Positions 7,701 to 16,061 of a DNA stretch of 19,744 bases are shown here, piece by piece. Every line of letters begins with the position of its first letter. Within the stretch, counting starts at the first letter, position 1. The translations under genes were made by a program, and so were the position numbers. The DNA is taken from assembly GCA_019428955.1 (NCBI GenBank), contig JAHYJF010000033.1:1-19744 (forward strand). Reading direction: 5' to 3'. The notes under the pieces are model-generated. The model did not search any database. It saw only the letters and a list, made by a program, of their open reading frames with translations, and was not told the DNA's origin. The DNA is from Burkholderiaceae bacterium. Its GTDB lineage: Bacteria > Pseudomonadota > Gammaproteobacteria > Burkholderiales > Burkholderiaceae_E.

Positions 7701-8125
7701 TGATCTATCTGGACACCAGCGCCGCGGTTCCGATGTTTGTCCCGGAGCCCTCGAGTCCTGCAATCGAGGCTTGGTTTGAGTCTAGTGCTGAGCCCTTGGT
7801 ATCGTCTGACTGGATCGTGACGGAGTTCTCGAGCGCCTTGTCCATCAAGGTTCGGCAAGGGGAGATTAGTGCCAAGCAGGCGCAGGCGGCATGGAAGGAC
7901 TTCGACGCTTTTTGTGCGTCCGGATTGCGTTTATTGCCCGTGAGTCGAAAAGCGTTTGCCGAGGCCGCCAGGATGGCGCGCAACGCCGCAAGCGGCTTGC
8001 GCTCCGGTGATGCCTTGCACCTGGCGATGGCGCTTGAAGCCGGCGCCAGTGCGATTGCGACGACAGACGAGGCGCTGGCGAAGAACGCGAAAGCGAACGG
8101 ATTGGCCCTAAGCCAGATAGCCTGA
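7700..8125 (+). CDS. vapC: VapC-type PIN-domain ribonuclease toxin
   Basis: A 141-residue PIN-domain protein, presumed Mg2+-dependent endoribonuclease. The acidic residues expected for catalysis are present: Asp5 (MIYLDTSA), Glu42 (VTEFSSAL), Asp104 (SGDALHLA) and Asp123 (TTDEALA). Length is typical for VapC. The ATG at 7700 overlaps the vapB stop; a TTG three bases earlier is also in frame. It is the only toxin gene in 4248-8125 that looks complete, so this is the likely functional module of the patch. It converges on the helicase gene with 13 bases between. Confidence 0.93.
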   Translation: MIYLDTSAAVPMFVPEPSSPAIEAWFESSAEPLVSSDWIVTEFSSALSIKVRQGEISAKQAQAAWKDFDAFCASGLRLLPVSRKAFAEAARMARNAASGLRSGDALHLAMALEAGASAIATTDEALAKNAKANGLALSQIA

Positions 8126-8138
8126 CCTTCGGTCATGT

Positions 8139-10698
8139 TCATCGCTTATCCGCCGCACCCCGCAGGGCCTGAGCCATCAGCGACAAGGCGTCGGCGATCT
8201 GCCGCGCCGCCTCGGGCGATGGCAGCGGCACTTTAAAATTGCGGGCGCCGGTCTCCGGGTCATGCTCGATCCAGGGATGGCGTGGCTGGTCCTGATCCGC
8301 GGTACCCGCTGAACTGGCTGCCGCACCGAGCGCAGCGGCAAACTGGGCGCCAAACTGGAGCAATGCGCTCCAGGGATCGCCGGGTGCGGGCGTGGTGGAG
8401 GTCGCCACCTCCGGGATCGACTGGCGCCGAACTTCGTCCGCATCTGGCGCTGCTACGGGCGCTGTCTCGGGCGCGATGTCGAACGCTTGGTCCTCTGGCG
8501 CAGCGGCGTCGACACCGGTCATTTCCTCTGCCGGCGTCACCGCTTCGCCCTCGCCCATCGAGCCGGTGACGTTTTCGACATCCTTCATGAAGCGGTTGAG
8601 ACGCGAGCCGCCCAACGATATCTCGCCCGTGCCGCCATCCAGAATCCCCGCCGACAGGGAGCGCTTGAAGGCCAGCACCGACAACATGCCTTCCTCGATC
8701 GTGCCCTTGGCGATGAAATTGACGATTTGCACCGGGCGCTTCTGGCCGATACGGTGAATGCGCGCGATGCGCTGTTCGAGGATCGCCGGGTTCCACGGCA
8801 GGTCCATGTTGACCAGGGTCGCGGCATGTTGCAGATTCAGTCCGGTGCTGCCGGCATCGGTCGACAGGAAGACGCGACATCCCGGGTCGTCACGGAAGCG
8901 ATCCACCAGTGCCGGGCGGATCTTCGCCGGGACACCCCCATGAAAGCTGACATAGCCGATGCCGCGCGCTTCCAGCCGGCGAATGACGATCTCGTGGGTG
9001 CGCGTCCACTGCGAAAACACCACCGCCTTGGCCTCGGGCTGGGCGAACAATTCGTCGAACAACGCCGCCAGCTCACCGACCTTGACGCCGTGGTCGCTCT
9101 CCTGATCCAGCAGGTAGGTGCTGTTGCACGACATGCGCATGTTCTGCATGGGCGCAAGTGAGACGACGCTGATCGGTGTCGGAGAGAAACTTTGTCTTGC
9201 GCCAGCGCTGCACGATCCGGGTCACGATCTGACCATTCTCATCGTGGTACAACATCTGCGCTTCGGTCATGGGCACCAGCAGATTCTGGTCGGTGCGCTC
9301 GGGCAGTTGGCGCAACACCTCGCTCTTGCGCCGCCGGATCATGATGCTCGCCAGCGTGTCGCCGATCTTCTCCAGCCCGGTGTAGCCAGTGACCCGGCCG
9401 GCTTCATCCTTGAGCTGATGTTGGTGCAACAGCTTCCAGGTCGGTCCGAGGCGATATTGATCGACGAACTGGACGATGGAAATCAGCTCCTCCAGCTTGT
9501 TCTCCAGCGGTGTGCCGGTGAGCACGATGGCATAGGGGCTGTCGATGCGCTTGAGCGACCGGGCGGCAATGGTGTTCCAGTTCTTCACCCGCTGCGCCTC
9601 GTCGACGATCACCAACTCGGGGTCCCAGGCGGTGATCAGGTCGAGATCGGGCTTGAGCTTCTCGAAATTGGTGATCTTGCAGAAATCGTCCGCGGCGTAT
9701 TCCTTCTGCCGCTGTGCACGACCGCCAGCGATGACGCGCGCCGCGGTTTCGCCCTGGCGGCCGGTGAAGCGCGCGATTTCCGTCAGCCACTGGTATTTCA
9801 GCGAAGTCGGGCAGATCACCAGTACCCGCATCACGCCGCACAGTCGGGCCAGAATCTCGGTCGCGGCTATCGCCTGGATGGTCTTGCCCAGGCCCATCTC
9901 GTCACCGATCAGGCTACGGCCGGCACGCGCTGCGAACAGTGCACCTTCGGCCTGATACGGATAAAGCGGTACCCGCAGGAGCTTTGCCAGCTTCGGGTCG
10001 GCGGCGCCGAGCGGAAAGGCGGCCTCGATGGCGGCCGCGCGCTGCTGCGCGTCACGCCGGCCGGCAACAAAATCCAGCGCGTCATCGTAGGCCCGCAGTT
10101 CATGGCCGCTTTTCGCGACCGCGGCGACAAAGCGTTCCAGCTTCTCGAAGCGGTCAGCGCGCAGCGCCCCATCGCGCGTGCCATCGAAAATGCGCGCCGC
10201 TGCTTTCAACACCGCAGGTGGGCAATCGATGCCGGCGCGAAAATGCACCGCCCGACCTTCCCCGGCGCTGCCGTGGCGCAAGTACAGCTCCGAGAACGCC
10301 GGTCGATAGCCGATCGCCAGGGCTTTTTTTGCGCCGCGCTTGCGCTCCAAAGTTGCCAGTGCAAACTCGATATGCTTGCAGGTGCCCAGCTCGTTGGTGG
10401 CGTAATCCGGGCAGGCGCAGTAGTTGTCGCCGTGGCGTGTGCCGCGTATGACCACGCGATAGCCGCTTTTGGAATCCGGGTTGGTGACCCGGAATTCGGA
10501 GAAGTACGGCTCAGACCCCAGGTTCTCCATCCCGAAACTCTGTTCGCGGCCAAACTGCCGACGCAGTGTGCGCTGCCACTCGGCAGGGGAAAGATCGGCG
10601 GGGGCGTGTGTGCGCGAGAGCTTCGGCGCTTTGGCGGTCTTGCGCGGCCTGGCGGATTTGCGCGGCCTGGCAGCAGTATTACCGTGAGAGCTGGTCAT
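8139..10698 (-). pseudogene. SWIM-domain SNF2 family helicase/ATPase, one-base frameshift
   Basis: Two overlapping frames form one SNF2 protein of about 852 residues. The N-terminal frame (10698 to about 9150) has a basic start, a SWIM zinc motif (Cys94-x-Cys96...Cys107-x-His109), Walker A GDEMGLGKT (265-273), DEAQ (366-369) and LTGTP (393-397). The C-terminal frame (9149-8139) has VVFSQW, STDAGSTGLNLQHA, and QRIARIHRIGQKRP (motifs IV-VI). They meet at 9150-9152, where a CCC run on the coding strand has one base too many: dropping one C reads ...TCAMQNMRMSCNSTYLLD, a family-typical segment. A single indel (or sequencing error) thus splits an otherwise conserved gene. Role: DNA-dependent ATPase that moves on or remodels nucleoprotein; target unknown. 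Follows the SDR gene by 29 bases. Confidence 0.9.
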
Positions 10699-10727
10699 CG
10701 TGCCTTACCCAAGGATGCGACTGACCG

Positions 10728-11501
<774 letters not shown>

Positions 11502-11551
11502 TTTGGCAACTCCGTTCCGTTGTGTACTCAGTTATCTCATTGCTCGGGCCG

Positions 11552-12373
11552 CTACTTCAGTCCGAAGTGAATGTTGGCGGTGAGGAAGCCGCGCTTGTCG
11601 CCGCAGTCGAAGCGCTTGCCGCCAAAGCGATACCCGTAGAGGCCGGGCGACTCGATCTGCCCGACCAGCGCGTCGGTGAGCTGGATCTCGCCGCCCGCGC
11701 CGGCCTGCTGCGTGGCCAGGGTCTCGAGCACGCTCGAGTGCAGGATGTAGCGTCCGACCACGGCACTGGTCGACGGCGCCTGGTCCATCGCCGGCTTCTC
11801 GACGATGCCCTTGAGCTTCATCACCGAACCGTCCTCGGATGCCGCCGCGACGATCCCGTACTTGCTGACGTCCTCGCGCGTGACCTGCTCGACCGCCACC
11901 ACCGAAGCCTTGTGTTCGAGCGCGACCGGCCACATCTGGCTGAGCACTCCTTCGGGGTAGCCGTCGATCAGGTCGTCGGGGAGCAGCACCGCAAAGAATT
12001 CGTCGCGGCCGATCATCGGCGCGGCGCACAGCACCGCGTGGCCCAGGCCGAGCGGCGCCGACTGGCGCACGAACAGCACCCGCACGTGCGGCGGGATGAT
12101 GTTGCGAATAGCCGCCAGCGCTTCGATCTTGCCCTTGGCCTCGAGTTCGGCCTCGAGCTCGGGGCTGCGGTCGAAGTAATCCTCGACCGCGCGCTTCGAG
12201 CGTCCGGTGATGAAGATCAGCGTGTCGCAACCCGCCTCGATCGCTTCATCGACCGCGTACTGGATGATCGGCCGATCGACGATCGGCAGCATTTCCTTGG
12301 GAATCGACTTGGTGGCGGGCAGGAATCGCGTTCCCAGCCCGGCGACCGGGAAGACTGCCTTGCGGAGTTTCAC
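11552..12373 (-). CDS. galU: UTP-glucose-1-phosphate uridylyltransferase
   Basis: A 273-residue enzyme that makes UDP-glucose from UTP and glucose-1-phosphate, feeding exopolysaccharide and envelope sugars. It has the nucleotide-binding AGLGTRFLPATK (11-22), KEMLPIVDRP (26-35), LPDD, KYGIV, EKP, GRYIL and GEIQLTDA motifs of GalU. Starts with GTG at 12373, with only a weak ribosome site upstream. Slightly shorter than many GalU proteins (about 290 residues), ending after ANIHFGLK. Lies 50 bases upstream of the SDR gene on the same strand; proximity to the acyltransferase and exosortase-type hydrolases fits surface-polysaccharide work. Confidence 0.95.
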   Translation of the reverse strand: MKLRKAVFPVAGLGTRFLPATKSIPKEMLPIVDRPIIQYAVDEAIEAGCDTLIFITGRSKRAVEDYFDRSPELEAELEAKGKIEALAAIRNIIPPHVRVLFVRQSAPLGLGHAVLCAAPMIGRDEFFAVLLPDDLIDGYPEGVLSQMWPVALEHKASVVAVEQVTREDVSKYGIVAAASEDGSVMKLKGIVEKPAMDQAPSTSAVVGRYILHSSVLETLATQQAGAGGEIQLTDALVGQIESPGLYGYRFGGKRFDCGDKRGFLTANIHFGLK

Positions 12374-12449
12374 GTTTTCGGGCGCCTGTGGTTAATGAGG
12401 TTGGTGGTCGAGTCAGTATCGGGCCATTCTATTCGTTCTTGCCAGATGG

Positions 12450-13583
12450 CTACTCGTCTTCTGATTCAGCACCGCCGTGGTCACGTCCCATGCGTTGCTC
12501 CAGCCAATGCTTGATCCCCACGGCGGCGTTCACCGTCTTCATCCTGGCGTTCGGCCGGTCGATCCAGGCCCAATGGAGTTCTCGTTCACCCTGCGCCAGC
12601 GAGCGCTTGTACCGGGCATCTCCGGCGAGAAAGTCGTACTCGGAAAACCCGCGAGCACCGTAGTGCTCGATCGCCAGGGCGTGGGTGCACAGCCCCGGCT
12701 TGAGCTTGGCGTCGGCTTCGTACTCGAAGCCCGACTGATAGAAGTAGACCTTGCCCCGGTGCACTAAGTTGTAGAGGTAGCCAATGGCAGTGCCACCTGC
12801 GCTTGCCCTCACCATGTCGATGTGGCTCGCGGCCTGCCCGCGGGCAATCAAGGCGCGATGGAAGCGCATTATTTCGTCGGTCCGGAAGCCACCACCGCTG
12901 CCACGCCGCCGCCAAAGGGCGCGATGCAACTCGCCGAGTTCTCCCATGAACACCGCTGCTTCGTCGGGGTTGGCAGCGGGTGTGATCTCGACCGCGCCAC
13001 GTTCGCCATAGAGCTTCAGGCTGCGGCGCAACTGGCTCCTGGTGTTCCTGGAAAGCGCGCGCTCGTAGGACTCGGCGCCGCCACCGGCCAGCGGCACGAA
13101 CAGGCTCGGCCTGGCGTAGGAGTCACGGGCTCCGGGCAGTGGTCCGTTGAAGAGCCGCTCGAGTACCGAATCGGCAGCAAAGCCCGGCAGATAGAGCCGG
13201 TCCCATGGCATCGTGGCGAGGATGTCGGCCAGGGAAGCGGCGACCCGATCCTCGTAGCCGGCGCGGCACAGCACGTCGTGGTATTCGACCCAGGGAGAGT
13301 TCTCGCCATCCTCGGCACCCGTACCGATCACCAGCAGGTGCACCGGCACCGGTCCGCGTTTCGAGCGCCTGCTGAGCAGCACGGTCCCGGCAACGCAGGT
13401 ATCGCCGTCGTACCAGGAAACCCATTGTCCCGAAAACGGTGCGCTAAATACCTCGACCCAGACTTCGACGTAGGCCGGTGACAGGAACGGCGAGGCGTTG
13501 GCGGCGGCGTCAAAAAGCGCCGGCCACCACGCAGGTATGCCGGTCCGTGAAAACTCCTCGGTGACGTGTCGCAACTGCCCCAT
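12450..13583 (-). CDS. GNAT/CelD (BcsL)-like acyltransferase
   Basis: A 377-residue protein of the FemAB/CelD-like GNAT group, often annotated 'GNAT family N-acetyltransferase' and found in exopolysaccharide and exosortase regions. Visible features are the early FLSPAYVEVW motif, SRNTRSQLRRSLK at the domain boundary, and the C-terminal acetyl-CoA-type fold with GTAIGYLYNL, KVYFYQSGFE and YDFLAGDARYKRS. Acyl donor and acceptor are unknown. The start is set at the ATG at 13583 (GGAAG five bases upstream); the frame stays open to a GTG at 13667, giving 405 residues, but those extra residues are arginine-rich and lack a ribosome site. Divergent from hydrolase 2, 76 bases upstream of galU. Confidence 0.8.
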   Translation of the reverse strand: MGQLRHVTEEFSRTGIPAWWPALFDAAANASPFLSPAYVEVWVEVFSAPFSGQWVSWYDGDTCVAGTVLLSRRSKRGPVPVHLLVIGTGAEDGENSPWVEYHDVLCRAGYEDRVAASLADILATMPWDRLYLPGFAADSVLERLFNGPLPGARDSYARPSLFVPLAGGGAESYERALSRNTRSQLRRSLKLYGERGAVEITPAANPDEAAVFMGELGELHRALWRRRGSGGGFRTDEIMRFHRALIARGQAASHIDMVRASAGGTAIGYLYNLVHRGKVYFYQSGFEYEADAKLKPGLCTHALAIEHYGARGFSEYDFLAGDARYKRSLAQGERELHWAWIDRPNARMKTVNAAVGIKHWLEQRMGRDHGGAESEDE

Positions 13584-13734
13584 AGTCTTCCACGGGCGGC
13601 GCATGGGGCGCCGCCACATCCGGGAGTCTAAGTGTTCTGCCGCGACAAGGCGGTCCAACTCCGTCACGCTGTGTCTACAATGCGAGGCAGCCCTATGTTA
13701 AGAATCAGCATGGCAAGAGAGCGCTAAACCCCCG

Positions 13735-14781
13735 ATGAACGACGGCATCACCATCAAGCCAGAGTTCCTGGAAGGATTCGCCAACGGTCCGCGCTTTGCC
13801 GTCTGGTTCACCCCCAGCGACTCCGATCCGATCGGTGCGGTGCTGTGCCTGCAGCCGATGGGCGAGGAGATGAGCCACTCACGCCGGGTGCTGGCGCTGC
13901 AGGCGCGCCGCCTGGCGCGGCTGGGCTGGGCGGTGCTGATGATCGACCTCTACGGCTGTGGCGATTCGCCGGGCGACAGCGACGACGCAACGCTGGGGCG
14001 CTGGCGGGCCGACCTGCTGCGCGCGACCATGCACGTGCGCGAGCGCGCCACCGGCTCGACGATTCTTTGGGGTACCAGGGTCGGAGCGCTGCTCGCGGTC
14101 GACATCAGTGCCGCGCTGGTGCAGCTCGTGGACGCGCTGATCCTCTGGGCCCCGCCGCCGCTGGGTTGCACCTGGCTGGCGAGCTGGCGCCGGCTCGGCA
14201 GCCAGGAGAACATGGCACGCGTTCATGCCCGGGCGCGAGCCAGGAGAGATCAGGCCCGCACCGCCCACCGCCCGGCGGGCGCAGCGGCCGGCGACATCTC
14301 GAGGCCGCCGAGCGGAGCGGCAGGCGATCTTTCCGGCCCGCCAACCGACTGGCCGTCCACCAGGTTCGATACCGAACCCAGCCCGGACACGGTGATCGCC
14401 GCCTTTTCCCGACCGGCAACCGTGCGCAGCGCGCCGATCATGGCGGTCGGCCGTCCCGACGACGAATTCGAGGTGATCGGCGGCGCGCGCTATCTCAAGT
14501 CGCTGATCAGCGACATCGGCGAGCTCTCGCTCGCCCCCAACCGCCTATCGGAGGCGGCCGGCGAGCCACCCGCGGTGCTGATGGTGGAGATGCGCGCCGA
14601 GTCGCAGCGCTCGATGGTGCCCTCCAAGATGCTCTCGGTCGTGGCCGAACGATGGCTCGACGCCGGCTACCTGCTCACCGCCCGCACGGTTCACGCCCGG
14701 CCGTTCTGGTCGAGCGTAAGGGCCGACAATCCGGTCGAGGTTTTCGAGGCCACCGAACAGTTCATCGAGGGCCTGCGATGA
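13735..14781 (+). CDS. Exosortase A system-associated hydrolase 2-like protein
   Basis: A 348-residue alpha/beta-hydrolase-fold protein like the 'hydrolase 2' of exosortase A loci. It has CLQPMGEEMSHSRR (39-51), LIDLYGCGDS-type region (IDLYGCGDSPGD, 70-81) and LWGTRVGALLAVD (111-123). At the nucleophile elbow the usual G-x-S-x-G is G-T-R-V-G (113-117), so no serine nucleophile is visible; I recall Arg in this position in relatives, which argues against a classic hydrolase. A low-complexity stretch (about 161-215), rich in Arg/Ala/Gly/Pro, contains a near tandem repeat (GDISRPPSGAA / GDLSGPP). A weak -10 box TACAAT lies near 13675. It overlaps hydrolase 1 by four bases. Confidence 0.82.
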   Translation: MNDGITIKPEFLEGFANGPRFAVWFTPSDSDPIGAVLCLQPMGEEMSHSRRVLALQARRLARLGWAVLMIDLYGCGDSPGDSDDATLGRWRADLLRATMHVRERATGSTILWGTRVGALLAVDISAALVQLVDALILWAPPPLGCTWLASWRRLGSQENMARVHARARARRDQARTAHRPAGAAAGDISRPPSGAAGDLSGPPTDWPSTRFDTEPSPDTVIAAFSRPATVRSAPIMAVGRPDDEFEVIGGARYLKSLISDIGELSLAPNRLSEAAGEPPAVLMVEMRAESQRSMVPSKMLSVVAERWLDAGYLLTARTVHARPFWSSVRADNPVEVFEATEQFIEGLR

Positions 14782-15587
14782 GTTGGGGCTTCGACGAGCT
14801 GGCGGTCAGCATCACCGGGCCACATGGCCAGTTGATCGGGGTGATCCGGCCCTCGCCGATCCCCACCGGGCCGATCGCCCTGATCGTCGCCGGCCGGCCA
14901 CATACCCGTTATGGCCCGCACCGGATGTTTCACCAGCTCGCCCGCTGGCTGGCCGATCGCGGCATCTCGTCGCTGCGCATCGACTGCGGCGGCTGGGGAG
15001 ACAGTGCCGGCCAGGGCGACAACCTGGAAGACAGTGTCGACGACATCGTCGTGGCGCTTCATTACCTCGGCCGCGAACACCCCGACCGGCCGCTGGTGCT
15101 GGTGGGACTGAGCGAAGGTGCGTCGGCGGCGATCCTGGCGGCGGCCTCCACCGAACTGCGACTGGACGCAAAGCGGATTGCCGGCATCGCGCTGATCAAC
15201 CCCTGGGTGCGCTCGGAGCGGATCATCTCGCCCCCGGCGCTGCGCAGCGAGCCAAAGCCCGGTTTCTTATCGCGGAAATTCTGGGCGCGGCTGTTCCGCC
15301 GCAAACCCGCGGCAGTTGAAGAACACAGCCATGCTCGGAGCCTTTCTGACGCCCTGTTGGCGGCGCTGCAGGTCTACGACCGGCGGGTGTTGACCGTGCT
15401 GGCCGGCGACGATCCGACCGCAGACGACACCGAGGACCTGATCGGCAGCGACCCGCGCTGGCGCAATCGGCTGGGCAACAGCCGCAACCTGTTGCGGATT
15501 CCGGGCGCCGACCACACCTTCTCGTATCCCGACCATTGGCGCCACGTCTGCGACTGGCTGTCGTCGGAGCTCTCGGAGCAGTCGTAG
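14778..15587 (+). CDS. Exosortase A system-associated hydrolase 1
   Basis: A 269-residue alpha/beta hydrolase matching the 'hydrolase 1' partner of exosortase A loci. Signatures: AGRPHTRYGPHRMFHQLARW (38-57), LRIDCGGWGDS (66-76) and the nucleophile elbow G-L-Ser112-E-G (110-114); Asp211/Asp212 and His246 (GADHTF) complete a plausible triad. It is therefore likely an active serine hydrolase; natural substrate unknown. The ATG at 14778 overlaps the hydrolase 2 stop (ATGA), so the two are co-translated. The exosortase itself (epsH/xrtA) is not in the window, but may lie nearby or elsewhere in the genome. Confidence 0.9.
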   Translation: MSWGFDELAVSITGPHGQLIGVIRPSPIPTGPIALIVAGRPHTRYGPHRMFHQLARWLADRGISSLRIDCGGWGDSAGQGDNLEDSVDDIVVALHYLGREHPDRPLVLVGLSEGASAAILAAASTELRLDAKRIAGIALINPWVRSERIISPPALRSEPKPGFLSRKFWARLFRRKPAAVEEHSHARSLSDALLAALQVYDRRVLTVLAGDDPTADDTEDLIGSDPRWRNRLGNSRNLLRIPGADHTFSYPDHWRHVCDWLSSELSEQS

Positions 15588-15665
15588 AGGGGCTTATCTA
15601 TTTGGCCGGTGGCGCAGTTGGGGTCGATGAGTCTTAGGCAATCGAGCCAGCCCTGACCAGGTCGT

Positions 15666-15998
15666 TCACCAGCGGAGTTGCTCGACCTCCAGACTCATGG
15701 CCGCAGCAACTTTCTCAAGCGTAGCTCGGCGCGGTTGCCTGGCACGTTCCATTTGCGCGTAGGCAGCCTGGGTGATGCCGATACGTGCGGCGACGTAGGC
15801 CTGGGTCAAACCGAAGTGCTCGCGCCAGGCCACCATCGGCGACACGCCGCGCTCAAAGGCCAGGTTGACGACTTCGTTTGGCACCGTTGCGTGGTTGAAA
15901 CCACCCTTCATGCGCCGGAATTGATCGTAGGGGACGACAACAAAGGCGGGCTTGCCGTCTTTTCCGACGATGACCTGAAACTCAGTACGTGCGTTCAT
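15666..15998 (-). CDS. Phd-like N-terminus plus XRE HTH antitoxin, orphan
   Basis: A 110-residue two-part antitoxin. Residues 1-30 (MNARTEFQVIVGKDGKPAFV then VPYDQF) resemble the Phd/YefM-like N-terminus, and residues about 57-108 form an XRE HTH (REHFGLTQAYVAARIGITQA, then AYAQMERARQPRRATLEKVA). Similar proteins pair with RelE-type toxins, usually encoded just upstream. Here the 63 bases upstream hold only a promoter, then the end of the TadE-like gene, so no toxin is visible. ATG at 15998 is chosen over a GTG nine bases upstream. Confidence 0.85.
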   Translation of the reverse strand: MNARTEFQVIVGKDGKPAFVVVPYDQFRRMKGGFNHATVPNEVVNLAFERGVSPMVAWREHFGLTQAYVAARIGITQAAYAQMERARQPRRATLEKVAAAMSLEVEQLRW

Positions 15999-16013
15999 CG
16001 CGCTCACGCGCTG

Positions 16014-16051
16014 AGTATAAGTCTCTAATACTTATTGTCAATAGAAAGTAT
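16014..16051 (-). promoter_or_regulatory. Near-consensus promoter with repeated operator half-sites
   Basis: On the minus strand a perfect -35 box TTGACA (16041-16036) is followed after 16 bases by TATACT (16019-16014), 15 bases before the XRE antitoxin start. The 5-base half-site AGTAT/ATACT occurs three times (16014-16018, 16028-16032 and 16047-16051) in alternating orientation, overlapping both boxes. It is a likely autoregulatory operator of the XRE protein (inference). Confidence 0.65.
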
Positions 16052-16061
16052 TTCGTAGAAA

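Noticed and set aside
4248..8125. A mobile element or integron cassette array as carrier of the TA genes
   Set aside because: No integrase, transposase, terminal inverted repeats or regular attC-like sites are visible, and gene orientations are mixed.
8139..10698. SNF2 helicase as part of a phage-defence system such as DISARM
   Set aside because: No methyltransferase, nuclease or other defence partner lies beside it, and SWIM/SNF2 proteins also occur outside defence loci.
13845..14777. Upstream extension of hydrolase 1 in its own frame
   Set aside because: It overlaps hydrolase 2 entirely; the family start and the ATGA overlap place the real start at 14778.
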